Assembly: GCA_024401565.1 (NCBI GenBank)
Contig: JAKSKU010000019.1
Span: 1-48,979, forward strand
DNA from: Paludibacteraceae bacterium
Lineage (GTDB): Bacteria; Bacteroidota; Bacteroidia; Bacteroidales; Paludibacteraceae
Reading direction: 5' to 3'
DNA length: 48,979 nt
Shown piece after piece: positions 1 through 6,604 of this stretch; the stretch's first letter is position 1; every line of letters begins with the position of its first letter. Under the pieces are notes generated by a model that did not search any database, was not told the origin of the DNA, and worked only from the letters and a program-made list of their open reading frames with translations. Both the position numbers and the translations under genes were made by a program.

Positions 1-19
1 ATGTTCCATGTTGTCTGAA

Positions 20-250
20 TTAGCGTTTGTAAAGATGCTCGTAGAGTAGATTCGCCTCGGAGAGTTCGTTGATCGCAAAAGTGATAGCGTTGCGAAGCTT
101 CACCTCAGTCGAAGACGCATTTGATCCTGCCGAGAATGGGATGAATCCGCTGTTTGGTATTTCGTTTATTAGTCGCAACGCCTGGCTTAATCTGTCTCCT
201 ATGTTGTCGGATGCGGTGCAGGACGTGTTCTTGATATTATCCTCTTTCAT
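20..250 (-). CDS. Hypothetical 76-residue protein
   Basis: I do not recognise this protein. It is small, soluble and slightly acidic, with a predicted helical second half (ITFAINELSEANLLYEHLYKR) and no signal peptide or membrane segment. The start at 250 lies 11 nt after the stop of the leucine-rich repeat gene (262), so the two are almost certainly one operon driven by the promoter near 767-798. A further ATG (positions 9-7) lies 10 nt past its stop and may start a third gene that runs off the left edge. It is believed real because of its tight spacing inside a compact operon; function unknown. Confidence 0.6.
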   Translation of the reverse strand: MKEDNIKNTSCTASDNIGDRLSQALRLINEIPNSGFIPFSAGSNASSTEVKLRNAITFAINELSEANLLYEHLYKR

Positions 251-261
251 GATATTAGCGA

Positions 262-702
262 TTAGTGGACGTGATTTGCAAAAAATTTAGATACGCATTT
301 CGCTCCCATGTAAGCGTTGAACACTCCCATGCAGCCAGTCTTTTCAAGAAATTTGGAAGGTCTTCTCTCTGCGTCGATGTGATTGAGCTTGGAACATCCC
401 ACAAACACATACTCGTCAATGCTGACAGTTGCGAAAGGGATTCTGATGTAAGATAGCTGGTCGCACCAGGCGAATGCAAGTTCACCGATGCTTTCCACTC
501 CAGAACCGACAACAACCTGGCGAAGCTTGTTGCAGTTCATAAATGCACGGTTTCTGATAGAAGTGATTGCGTAAGTGATGCCGTTGATCTCAACTGAGGA
601 AGGGATAACCACCTTCTCCACTGAATAGTCATTCACACCGATTACCTCACAAGTGCTGTCGGTCAAAATGCCGAATCTTAAAATCTGATCAAGATTTTCC
701 AT
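262..702 (-). CDS. BspA-type leucine-rich repeat protein, cytoplasmic
   Basis: The 146-residue product carries two to three BspA/TpLRR-type repeats at about residues 30-110, with the family signature I-x-x-x-AF-x-x-C-x-x-L-x-x-V/I (SIRNRAFMNCNKLRQVVV, ESIGELAFAWCDQLSYIRI, SIDEYVFVGCSKLNHI). Such repeats usually mediate protein binding and are often found on Bacteroidales surface proteins, but this one has no signal peptide or anchor, so it should stay in the cytoplasm. I chose the ATG at 702 over the in-frame ATG at 726 because 702 directly follows the conserved TTACTTAATTTTTAC leader seen in front of many minus-strand genes here. First gene of its operon. Confidence 0.8.
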   Translation of the reverse strand: MENLDQILRFGILTDSTCEVIGVNDYSVEKVVIPSSVEINGITYAITSIRNRAFMNCNKLRQVVVGSGVESIGELAFAWCDQLSYIRIPFATVSIDEYVFVGCSKLNHIDAERRPSKFLEKTGCMGVFNAYMGAKCVSKFFANHVH

Positions 703-766
703 TTTTGTAAAAATTAAGTAAGACAAAAAGTTAAGGAAAGGGGCTTAACTCCCTCATTTCCATATA

Positions 767-798
767 CAAATATAGTAAAATTTCGGATAAATACCAAA
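767..798 (-). promoter_or_regulatory. Bacteroidota promoter for the 702-20 operon
   Basis: On the minus strand TTTG (798-795) is followed after exactly 20 nt by TATATTTG (774-767), matching the Bacteroidota sigma-ABfr consensus. The ~60-nt leader that follows contains AGTTAAG...CTTAACT (a 7-bp stem) and the conserved TTACTTAATTTTTAC before the ATG. Confidence 0.85.
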
Positions 799-837
799 TA
801 ATCAGCAAATTAAATACTAAAAATGTAGCAAAAAAAA

Positions 838-1270
838 CACCTGCAAGAAGAAGGGTTCGGGGCTTTTTTCTTCAAGGGAATCTCTGTAATCGAGCACGCT
901 GTGGCGTTGGATCTTCCGAATCGCTTTTGCGATGTCATTCCAAATTGGCAAGGTCTTCCTTTTGATAGACAAACAGAGTGTCGTTAATCTCTGATTCACG
1001 TCTCTCTGTTTGTTGTAATGGTCTGAAAGCAAAGTTTTCTTTTGGTCTGCACAACAGGTCTTCCTGATCCTCTGGTCAGGAGGCCCTGTTGTGCAATAAT
1101 TGCTTTGCAAGGAAGGAAAATGAGATGGCAAGGTATTCCTTTGGAAAAAAGCCAGAAGTGTCGCAAAAACTTGTTTTTTGTGTCTCTTCTGGCAGACCAG
1201 GATAAAGCAAGGTTTTCCTTTAGAATATGGATATGTCCGCTATTGCGGAAGAAATATAAGCTGGCGATGG
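838..1270. repeat. Spacer 1: mini-hairpin array with three larger hairpins
   Basis: About 430 bp without a convincing gene. Short hairpins with T-first loops: ACGC-TGTG-GCGT (896-907), ATCGC-TTTT-GCGAT (920-933), AAGG-TCTT-CCTT (950-961), AAAG-TTTT-CTTT (1031-1042), CAGG-TCTT-CCTG (1055-1066), TTGC-TTT-GCAA (1100-1110), AAGG-TATT-CCTT (1130-1141), AAGG-TTTT-CCTT (1209-1220), TCCGC-TATT-GCGGA (1236-1249). Larger stems: AAACAGAG/CTCTGTTT (about 968-1013), GCACAACAGG/CCTGTTGTGC (1049-1094, enclosing two smaller hairpins) and GCCAGAAG/CTTCTGGC (1151-1193). It lies between the terminator at 1271-1301 and the promoter at 767-798. Confidence 0.8.
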
Positions 1271-1301
1271 AAAAGCACCAGTCTCAAAATAAGACTGATG
1301 C
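1271..1301 (-). terminator. Intrinsic terminator after the 1885-1310 gene
   Basis: On the minus strand GCATCAGTCT and AGACTGGTGC form a 10-bp stem (one G-U) with a 7-nt loop, followed by CTTTTCC. It sits just past the stop at 1310. Confidence 0.75.
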
Positions 1302-1309
1302 AATTTGAA

Positions 1310-1885
1310 TTACTCAAAGACGAAAGGGTGTATGTAGAAGAATGTGTCGTCATCCTCGTATTCATACGAGTTGATGAACTCAATCATTTCGTCCTCTGTG
1401 CGGTCTCCCTGCTCGATGCCAGTTTTGGAAACCCAAAAGTCGATGGCGGTCTGAATATCGCAACAATCGTACATACAACCGCCGTCAAACAAGTCTCCGC
1501 TATAATCGGTGCAGCACTCCTCAGGGAAGAAATTACCTTCATCGTGAGTGTAAAAAACTTCGCATCCGCATTCACAGACTCTGAACGAGATAGATAGTCC
1601 GTCGTCAAGGACTCGGTTGATTTCTTCAAACAGTTCTGTGCAAGCATCCCAGGCTGATTCCGTCATAAAAGAAAGGATTCCTTTGTCTTCGTCCATTTCA
1701 GCCCAATAGACCTTGCCTCTGACAGAAATTTTTTTGTTTAAGAAGTCAATGCCGAAGTGTTTTGCCAGGTCATCGAGCCAAAGAGATTTTTCGTCGTCAA
1801 TAACTTTGACGAGTGCGTTTTTCAAGGCAGTGACTGCCTTTTCAGTTCCTGTAACTTTGTAGGTTGTGTCCGCATGATTTGCCAT
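1310..1885 (-). CDS. Hypothetical protein, YubB/Api92-like N terminus
   Basis: 191 residues, acidic, with a Cys-rich centre (CECGCEVFY at about 104-112, then ECC, GGCMYDCC). The opening MANHADTTYKVTG resembles the first strand of the YubB/DUF1281 ferredoxin-like family (Api92-like phage and plasmid proteins, which start M-x-N-W-x-x-N-x-L-x-x-x-G), but the usual Trp is missing, so this is only a suggestion. The Cys pairs could bind a metal. The start at 1885 follows the conserved TTACTTAATTTT leader. It is the third gene of the operon that starts at 2554 and is followed at once by the terminator at 1271-1301. Confidence 0.65.
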   Translation of the reverse strand: MANHADTTYKVTGTEKAVTALKNALVKVIDDEKSLWLDDLAKHFGIDFLNKKISVRGKVYWAEMDEDKGILSFMTESAWDACTELFEEINRVLDDGLSISFRVCECGCEVFYTHDEGNFFPEECCTDYSGDLFDGGCMYDCCDIQTAIDFWVSKTGIEQGDRTEDEMIEFINSYEYEDDDTFFYIHPFVFE

Positions 1886-1924
1886 AATTGTAAAATTAAG
1901 TAAAACAATACTTTTGAAATGTGC

Positions 1925-2074
1925 TTAATCGTAATAACCATCCCAATTAGAAAGATAGACTGTCTCCGACCAGTTGTAACGCATATTAAGGTCGGGATTC
2001 TTAGTTTTGACTTTTTTGAACTCTTTCAAAAAATAGGAAAGGTCAAAATCTAAAAATGTAAGAAAAACTCTCAT
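1925..2074 (-). CDS. Small 49-residue protein
   Basis: A short open frame reads MRVFLTFLDFDLSYFLKEF... and ends ...NWDGYYD. The ATG at 2074 lies 12 nt after the stop of the secreted-protein gene (2087) and the stop (1925-1927) lies 39 nt before the next start (1885), so it fills the only gap in this operon. Composition (aromatic, mixed charge, many Asp and Lys) looks like a soluble protein. No family recognised. Confidence rests on position and compactness, not on similarity. Confidence 0.5.
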   Translation of the reverse strand: MRVFLTFLDFDLSYFLKEFKKVKTKNPDLNMRYNWSETVYLSNWDGYYD

Positions 2075-2086
2075 ATTAGAATGAAT

Positions 2087-2554
2087 TTAGAATGAATATA
2101 GAAAATCAGTTTTTTTATTTATAGGAACGTGTTCCCAATAATTTGTCCAAAATTTATTATTCATATCCCTTTTGAAGAAATCAAAGTCGGAAATGCCGTA
2201 TTTCTTGCATAAAGCGATGAATCCGTCATCAGGGAAAATGGTGTCCTCCACAGATTCAACAGGAGAAAGCGAACCTCGTTTGTAAGCGTTGGCTGAGAAG
2301 AAGTTTCCATCTGGAAAGCGAGAAGACTTATCGTTGCAGTAATTGTCATTGGCGTGAAAAAACGCCACAACAGCATAGTCTCCATTGAACCCTTCGCATA
2401 GAGTAAGCCTTTTGTGTTCCAAATCGGAAGTCCTTATTGAATCAGGTGTATGCAAATGGTGTGTGATACCTGCACGGCTAATTTTGTTGAATCGTTGTGC
2501 CTGGAGAGGGCAAACCGACAAAAAAGCGACAAATAAATAAAATACCTTTTTCAT
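2087..2554 (-). CDS. Secreted 155-residue protein of unknown function
   Basis: The N terminus MKKVFYLFVAFLSVCPLQAQ is a clear Sec signal peptide with a predicted SPase I cut after QAQ, a typical Bacteroidota form. The mature part is about 135 residues, rich in Asp, Phe and Asn, with no lipobox, membrane helix or T9SS sorting tail, so it should be periplasmic or released. First gene of the 2554-1310 operon; the promoter is at 2614-2644. No family recognised. It is one of only two cargo proteins in the left part of the window that look exported. Confidence 0.7.
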   Translation of the reverse strand: MKKVFYLFVAFLSVCPLQAQRFNKISRAGITHHLHTPDSIRTSDLEHKRLTLCEGFNGDYAVVAFFHANDNYCNDKSSRFPDGNFFSANAYKRGSLSPVESVEDTIFPDDGFIALCKKYGISDFDFFKRDMNNKFWTNYWEHVPINKKTDFLYSF

Positions 2555-2613
2555 TAAAATTAAATTGTAAATAATACCAAAGGAAAGTGACCTAACACCT
2601 TCATTTTCATATG

Positions 2614-2644
2614 CAAATATACAAAAATTCTGCGTAACTACAAA
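2614..2644 (-). promoter_or_regulatory. Bacteroidota promoter for the 2554-1310 operon
   Basis: TTTG (2644-2641), 19-nt spacer, TATATTTG (2621-2614) on the minus strand. The spacer belongs to the TAGTTACGCAGAATTTTTG type shared with the promoter at 3572-3602. Confidence 0.85.
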
Positions 2645-2674
2645 GAAATCAATAGATTAAATACCAAAAAAGAG

Positions 2675-2960
2675 AAGAAACCATCTGAGTGGTCGGGGTT
2701 TTTCTTTCAAAGGGTATGGCAAGATCCAGGCACGCTATGGCGTTGGATCAGAACCGCCAAACCTGCACAATTCTCCGATTGTGCAGCTTAGGTGGTGTGT
2801 GAAGATCGAGATTGCTCTGGCAAAAGTCCAAAAGATAAAGCAAGGTCTTCCTTTGGTTTATCAGAATGTATTGATCGCTATGAGAAAGCAGGGTTTACCC
2901 TTGGAAAAAGAAGATCGGTTGGCAGGCTGTCGGATGCCACCGATCGCCACAGAAGCGAGA
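2675..2960. repeat. Spacer 2: mini-hairpin array
   Basis: No gene seen. Contains the conserved CGGGG-TTTTTCTTTCAAAGG block (2695-2713), ACGC-TATG-GCGT (2732-2743), a two-tier hairpin with inner stem CTGCACAAT/ATTGTGCAG (2763-2786) inside an ACCGCC/GGTGGT outer stem, TTGC-TCTG-GCAA (2812-2823), AAGG-TCTT-CCTT (2842-2853), AGGG-TTTA-CCCT (2890-2901) and a long stem GATCGGT..GGCA/TGCC..ACCGATC (about 2912-2946). Confidence 0.8.
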
Positions 2961-2963
2961 GTG

Positions 2964-2996
2964 AAAAAGTCGCCCCATATCACTACGGAACGACTT
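2964..2996 (-). terminator. Intrinsic terminator after the 3507-3032 operon
   Basis: On the minus strand AAGTCG...CGACTT followed by TTTTC forms a modest terminator about 35 nt past the stop at 3032. Confidence 0.55.
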
Positions 2997-3031
2997 CAAG
3001 TTTAATGTTTAGTTAAGTCCAAAGTTTAGCA

Positions 3032-3322
3032 CTAAATCAAACCTTTTGAAATGGCTTTTATTCGTTGGTTTCTAATTATGGTTGACTTGGGAAGATGTTT
3101 GTTCGCAAACACATCAATAGTGGTAGTGCCACGAAATCCGCCATGCTCGCCTTGCCAACGTATCGCTTTGTTGACAAAGGTAAGCATCTGCCTATTGTTG
3201 GATATAGACAAGAACTCAGAAGTCTCGTTCTTCTTCTCGCAGTAATTGAAGACTGCCATAATTGCGTCTTCGTTGCGATAGCCGAATTGTTTCATTTTTG
3301 TTGTAATTCTTGAATCCATCAT
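3032..3322 (-). CDS. Hypothetical 96-residue protein
   Basis: Basic small protein (about 96 residues; Lys/Arg-rich end RNQRIKAISKGLI). No signal or membrane segment and no family recognised. The ATG at 3322 overlaps the TGA of the upstream 62-residue gene in an ATGA arrangement, which points to translational coupling and supports both genes being real. The basic character and the helix-rich N terminus would fit a nucleic-acid-binding protein, but this is a guess. Confidence 0.6.
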   Translation of the reverse strand: MMDSRITTKMKQFGYRNEDAIMAVFNYCEKKNETSEFLSISNNRQMLTFVNKAIRWQGEHGGFRGTTTIDVFANKHLPKSTIIRNQRIKAISKGLI

Positions 3323-3507
3323 TTCAACTTTTTTAACGTGTCTTGATATTCTTTCTGCGCGTCTGCCATGCGTTTGTCATACTCCTTGCGAGAAATTCGG
3401 TCATAGTCCAAATCGTCAAACAAACGTCTTTCGGTATCGCTAAGTTTTTGTGCCGCAACTCCAAACAAAAAAAGTCTCTCGCCTTTAGAAATTTTGCGTG
3501 ATGCCAT
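3319..3507 (-). CDS. Hypothetical 62-residue charged protein
   Basis: A short, highly charged and probably all-helical protein (MASRKISKGERLFLFG... DAQKEYQDTLKKLK), possibly a coiled coil in its last 35 residues. The start at 3507 follows the conserved TTACTTAATTTTACATTT leader, and it is the first gene after the promoter at 3572-3602. It ends in an ATGA overlap with the next gene. No family recognised. Confidence 0.6.
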   Translation of the reverse strand: MASRKISKGERLFLFGVAAQKLSDTERRLFDDLDYDRISRKEYDKRMADAQKEYQDTLKKLK

Positions 3508-3571
3508 AAATGTAAAATTAAGTAAAACAAAAAAGTTAAGGAAAGGGGCGTAACTCCCTCATTTCCATACA

Positions 3572-3602
3572 CAAATATACAAAAATTCTGCGTAACTACA
3601 AA
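3572..3602 (-). promoter_or_regulatory. Bacteroidota promoter for the 3507-3032 operon
   Basis: TTTG (3602-3599), 19-nt spacer, TATATTTG (3579-3572) on the minus strand, nearly identical to the promoter at 2614-2644. Confidence 0.85.
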
Positions 3603-3641
3603 GAAATCAGCAGATTAAATACTAAAAATGTAGCGAAAAAT

Positions 3642-4030
3642 CACACCTGTAGGGACGGGGCTTTTTCTTCAAGGGATCATCATTAGCCAGGCACGCTGTT
3701 GCGTTAGAAGGAAGTGTGTTAGTTATGATAAACAAGACGGATTGCACGCTGTTGCGTTGGATCAGCACCGCCCAACCTGCTCAATTCTCTGATTGAGCTG
3801 CTTGGGTGGTGTCTGGAGATCGGGCTTGCTCTGTCAAAGGTCAGAATGTAACGCAGGCTGGCGAGCTTTGGCTTTAGGGACCAGGAGTTTTGAGGCAGAC
3901 TTTGGATGCCCCAAAACTCCCTGGAAATGGATGGCGGTGTGGTCAGGGAAAAGGTGTATTCAAAAAAGTCTTGAAAAAAACATTGATTACAGTGGAAAAC
4001 TGTATTCAAGAAAGTCAAAGATTATTTTCG
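3642..4030. repeat. Spacer 3: mini-hairpin array
   Basis: About 390 bp without a convincing gene. Conserved CGGGGCTTTTTCTTCAAGG block (3656-3674), ACGC-TGTT-GCGT twice (3693-3704, 3746-3757), the two-tier hairpin CACCGCCCAA..GCTCAAT/ATTGAGC..TTGGGTGGTG (3765-3812), a decayed TTGC-TCTG-TCAA (about 3826), a long stem GGAGTTTTG/CAAAACTCC (3884-3920) and TACAGT/ACTGTA (about 3989-4005). Two copies of a near-identical TGTATTCAAnAAAGTC tract lie at about 3955-3970 and 4002-4017. Confidence 0.75.
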
Positions 4031-4033
4031 GTG

Positions 4034-4068
4034 CAAAAAGAAAGCCGTTCCCAGTGGTGAGAACGGCT
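4034..4068 (-). terminator. Intrinsic terminator after the 4902-4097 operon
   Basis: On the minus strand AGCCGTTC and GAACGGCT form an 8-bp stem with a 10-nt loop, followed by TTCTTTTTG. It lies 29 nt past the stop at 4097. Confidence 0.85.
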
Positions 4069-4096
4069 GATGCACTGCATATATAAATCCTATTCC

Positions 4097-4507
4097 TTAC
4101 AAAGACGCAATAGAGTTATCGGAAGTTTCAGCATATTCATCAATATGTTGAATGATGTTGTAAAGGGTGTAAACTCCCATAAGGTCGCTACCCCATAGAG
4201 GGAAAACGTGATCGTTGTCGTTCCAATCTACGTTGTCCTCATTGAATTTTGAAAATTCGTCATCAATATAAACCCAAAGACCTTCGCCATTGCTTTTTAT
4301 AGCCTTGACTGCTTGTTCCGCAACTGAATCTCCACAACACACATAAGCATATATAGTTGAGCACTCATCGTAATATGTGAAGATTGTTTCATTATCGTAG
4401 TTCTTGCATAGTTCCGAAATGGTTTTGGCAACCAAACGGAAAATTTCGCTTATGCCTTTTCTTGCTTTGTCAAGCAACCAAATGTTATATTCTAAACTCA
4501 TAGCCAT
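4097..4507 (-). CDS. Hypothetical acidic 136-residue protein
   Basis: An acidic soluble protein (many Asp/Glu; DNVDWNDNDHVFPLW near residues 92-106) with a helical first third and no signal peptide. No family recognised. Two in-frame ATGs (4507 and 4501) are possible; I kept the first. It is the second gene of the operon starting at 4902 and is separated from it by 62 bp holding a 9-bp hairpin (4522-4546). Strong acidity is shared with several cargo proteins in this region, a feature also seen in DNA-mimic antirestriction proteins, but nothing here proves such a role. Confidence 0.6.
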   Translation of the reverse strand: MAMSLEYNIWLLDKARKGISEIFRLVAKTISELCKNYDNETIFTYYDECSTIYAYVCCGDSVAEQAVKAIKSNGEGLWVYIDDEFSKFNEDNVDWNDNDHVFPLWGSDLMGVYTLYNIIQHIDEYAETSDNSIASL

Positions 4508-4521
4508 AAAGAATTAAATTA

Positions 4522-4546
4522 CTTCCGTCGCTCTCACCGACGGAAG
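4522..4546 (-). other. Intercistronic hairpin, copy 1
   Basis: CTTCCGTCG and CGACGGAAG pair over 9 bp with the loop CTCTCAC. The same core, TCCGTCG-CTCTCAC-CGACGGA, recurs at 6105-6125, also between two genes of one operon. It may stabilise one part of the mRNA or lower downstream expression. Confidence 0.7.
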
Positions 4547-4569
4547 AGGATTAAAATAAAAACATACTA

Positions 4570-4902
4570 TCAGTCAGTAACCTCGCAATAGAAGGATAGT
4601 TCCTCGTTTTGCAGAGTGTTAAGAGCGAATGAATGAACCTCTTTCCAAAGAGTGTCATAAAGGCGAGAAAGAGGATCGGCATTCTTGTGTTTGCCTCGCA
4701 TTCCGTACCATTGCCAAATTTTGTGGTTCAGTACGATAGAAAGTTCTGTAAGATACTTGTAATCGTGTTTCCAACCTTCAAATGCAGAATCAAAGGTCTC
4801 TTTGATTGCGTCAACGCCGAAAGCATCTGCGACTGAGAAGTCCTCCCAAAATGTGGTTTCTTCTCTCTCTTCCTCAAAACGTGAAAAGCCAGGGAATAGC
4901 AT
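4570..4902 (-). CDS. Hypothetical acidic 110-residue protein
   Basis: Acidic, aromatic-rich soluble protein (FSRFEEEREETTFWEDF at about residues 6-22; WKHDYKYLTELSIVLNHKIWQWYG mid-protein). The middle section looks like a long amphipathic helix. No domain recognised. The ATG at 4902 follows the conserved TTACTTAATTTTATAC leader; first gene after the promoter at 4968-4999. Confidence 0.6.
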   Translation of the reverse strand: MLFPGFSRFEEEREETTFWEDFSVADAFGVDAIKETFDSAFEGWKHDYKYLTELSIVLNHKIWQWYGMRGKHKNADPLSRLYDTLWKEVHSFALNTLQNEELSFYCEVTD

Positions 4903-4967
4903 AAATGTATAAAATTAAGTAAGACAAAAAGTTAAGGAATGGGGCATAACTCCCTCATTTCCATATA

Positions 4968-4999
4968 CAAATATAGTAAAATTTCGGATAAATGCCAAA
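4968..4999 (-). promoter_or_regulatory. Bacteroidota promoter for the 4902-4097 operon
   Basis: TTTG (4999-4996), 20-nt spacer, TATATTTG (4975-4968) on the minus strand; nearly identical to the promoter at 767-798. Confidence 0.85.
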
Positions 5000-5034
5000 T
5001 AATCAGCAAATTAAATACTAAAAATGTGTTAAAA

Positions 5035-5290
5035 ATCGCACCTGCAGGGACGGGGCTTTTTCTTCAAGGGATCATCATAAGCCGAACACGCTTTTGCGTT
5101 GGAAAGAGGTGTGTTAGCTATGCTAAACAAGACGGATGGCACGCTGTTGCGTTAGCTCTGCACCGCCCAACCTGCTCAATTCTCTGATTGAGCTGCTTGG
5201 ATGGTGCATGGAGATCGGGCTTGCTTTGGCAAAGGGAAAGGGTTGAAAAGGCAAGGTTTTCCTTTAGAAGATGTGGTAAGGGCATTCTGA
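5035..5290. repeat. Spacer 4: mini-hairpin array
   Basis: Conserved CGGGGCTTTTTCTTCAAGG block (5051-5069), ACGC-TTTT-GCGT (5088-5099), TTAGC-TAT-GCTAA (5114-5126), ACGC-TGTT-GCGT (5141-5152), two-tier hairpin GCACCGCCCAA...TTGGATGGTGC (5160-5207) with inner GCTCAAT/ATTGAGC, TTGC-TTTG-GCAA (5221-5232) and AAGG-TTTT-CCTT (5253-5264). The order of elements is the same as in spacers 3 and 5. Confidence 0.8.
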
Positions 5291-5294
5291 TGCA

Positions 5295-5328
5295 AGAAAA
5301 AACGTCCAATCTTAACAGATGGACGTTT
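5295..5328 (-). terminator. Intrinsic terminator after the 6541-5346 operon
   Basis: On the minus strand AAACGTCCA and TGGACGTTT form a 9-bp stem followed by TTTCTTG, 18 nt past the stop at 5346. Confidence 0.85.
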
Positions 5329-5345
5329 GATCCTTGAATCAAGGA

Positions 5346-5540
5346 TTATTCGATAAATCCGATGTAAGAACAGTCATCGAAATCAAAATCACCATTGGGG
5401 TGTATGTCGGTGTCGATGCTGTAAAAAGAAATTTCAGAATGGGAGTCTTGCGAACAAGCGTCGTTGACGCATTCGGTGTAAGTGAGGAAGAGATCGCTGA
5501 CTCCGATCCCTTCCGAAAACCAAAGATAACGTGTTGCCAT
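5346..5540 (-). CDS. Hypothetical acidic 64-residue protein
   Basis: Small acidic protein, MATRYLWFSEGIGVSDLF... with the C-terminal half rich in Asp and Ser (SIDTDIHPNGDFDFDD). I chose the ATG at 5540; the in-frame ATG at 5555 (adding MIITI) is also possible and would put the start 7 nt after the upstream stop. No family recognised. Last gene of a four-gene operon ending at the terminator at 5295-5328. Confidence 0.55.
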   Translation of the reverse strand: MATRYLWFSEGIGVSDLFLTYTECVNDACSQDSHSEISFYSIDTDIHPNGDFDFDDCSYIGFIE

Positions 5541-5561
5541 GATGGTAATAATCAAGTGAAT

Positions 5562-5789
5562 TTATTCCCAATCCTCTGCGATGAAGAAGCACTCGAAAGA
5601 GTTGGCTTTGTTTCTCAAAGCGAAAAAACCGATTCCAGACTCCACAATAGAAGACTTGTATGATAATTTCATAGCCTCCAATCTTTTGAGTGCCATTTCA
5701 TAAGAAGGGAAAAGGTCGGAAGTAACTGACTGTTCGTACTCGGCAGAGAAAGAAGAATGTTTGATTTTGAAAACACGAGTTTTTTCCAT
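5562..5789 (-). CDS. Hypothetical 75-residue protein
   Basis: MEKTRVFKIKHSSFSAEY... ending in ...ANSFECFFIAEDWE; a mixed alpha/beta soluble protein without a recognised domain. The start at 5789 is preferred over an upstream in-frame ATG at 5876, because it follows a TTTAATTTTACTTC leader and avoids a 29-residue overlap with the previous gene. Third gene of the 6541-5346 operon. Confidence 0.6.
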   Translation of the reverse strand: MEKTRVFKIKHSSFSAEYEQSVTSDLFPSYEMALKRLEAMKLSYKSSIVESGIGFFALRNKANSFECFFIAEDWE

Positions 5790-5847
5790 AGAAGTAAAAT
5801 TAAAGTTAAAGGAAAGGGGGCAGACTGCCCCAATTCCCCAAATAAAA

Positions 5848-6063
5848 TCAGTAGTCCAACTTGCAGGATTCTCCAATTTTAGGAGTTACCTCATAGCGGA
5901 TTTTAGCCATCTGCTCAGAGCGGATAAGCCAGTTGTCTGCGTTAAGCTCGATCTTCTTGTTTGAAGAATGAGGAACAAGAGGGGTTTCCTGCTTCTTGTC
6001 CTCCTTCAAAGATGAACTAAGAGCAAACAATATCAAACCCAATAAAAGCATGAATTTTGCCAT
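5848..6063 (-). CDS. Small exported or membrane-anchored 71-residue protein
   Basis: The first ~18 residues (MAKFMLLLGLILFALSSS) form a hydrophobic signal or anchor helix. The rest, about 50 residues, is charged and soluble (LKEDKKQETPLVPHSS...). There is no lipobox Cys, so it is either cleaved by SPase I or stays as an N-terminal anchor. The start at 6063 follows the TTACTTAATTTTTACACT leader. Second gene of its operon. Confidence 0.65.
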   Translation of the reverse strand: MAKFMLLLGLILFALSSSLKEDKKQETPLVPHSSNKKIELNADNWLIRSEQMAKIRYEVTPKIGESCKLDY

Positions 6064-6104
6064 AGTGTAAAAATTAAGTAAAAAAATAAAGTAGTTAAAG
6101 AATG

Positions 6105-6125
6105 TCCGTCGCTCTCACCGACGGA
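6105..6125 (-). other. Intercistronic hairpin, copy 2
   Basis: TCCGTCG-CTCTCAC-CGACGGA, identical core to the hairpin at 4522-4546. It lies between the stop at 6131 and the start at 6063. Confidence 0.7.
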
Positions 6126-6130
6126 AATAA

Positions 6131-6541
6131 TTATTTTTTCATTACTGAAAACTCGAAATTGTTGCAGGGAATGGAATCCCAAAAGTCGTCAGCCGACCAG
6201 TCGAAATCCTCGTCTACTTCGGAGAAGAGATATTCTTTGCATTTGACAACGATATTGTCAGCCCCGAAAAACACGTCATATCTCCATTCGATGTCTGAAT
6301 GTGGGTAGGGCTTATCTGTAACGTAGTCGTCAATCTCGTAAGATGGATCATCGTTTGACATTTCAGTCACAAAATCAGCAGGGGAGTCTTTGCCCTCGCC
6401 CAAAAAGCTTACAATACGGCTTGCGAGTTCTGCCCCGACACCTTCAAGATAACCGTCTGAATGGTGGTAAATCTGAGCCACAAACTTAGACTCTTGGCTG
6501 TCTGTGTTGTTCCAGACAATAATGTTACATCTTGTACACAT
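6131..6541 (-). CDS. Hypothetical protein with HxDGYxEGVG motif
   Basis: 136 residues, acidic. The segment VAQIYHHSDGYLEGVGAEL at about residues 21-39 matches a motif common in small phage and plasmid hypotheticals (Y-x-H-W/S-D-G-Y-P/L-E-G-V-G). The family is widespread on mobile elements but has no known function to my knowledge. The C-terminal third is very acidic and aromatic (SEVDEDFDWSADDFWDS). First gene after the promoter at 6605-6635; the start at 6541 follows the conserved TTAATTTTATTTCT leader. Confidence 0.7.
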   Translation of the reverse strand: MCTRCNIIVWNNTDSQESKFVAQIYHHSDGYLEGVGAELASRIVSFLGEGKDSPADFVTEMSNDDPSYEIDDYVTDKPYPHSDIEWRYDVFFGADNIVVKCKEYLFSEVDEDFDWSADDFWDSIPCNNFEFSVMKK

Positions 6542-6604
6542 AGAAATAAAATTAAGTATAACAAAAAGTTAAGGAAAGGGGCGTAACTCCCTCATTTCCA
6601 TATA

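Noticed and set aside
817-1131. Minus-strand open frame of 104 codons in spacer 1
   Set aside because: It reads through the hairpin array and the promoter-proximal block; the protein has no leader and its sequence is dictated by the repeats.
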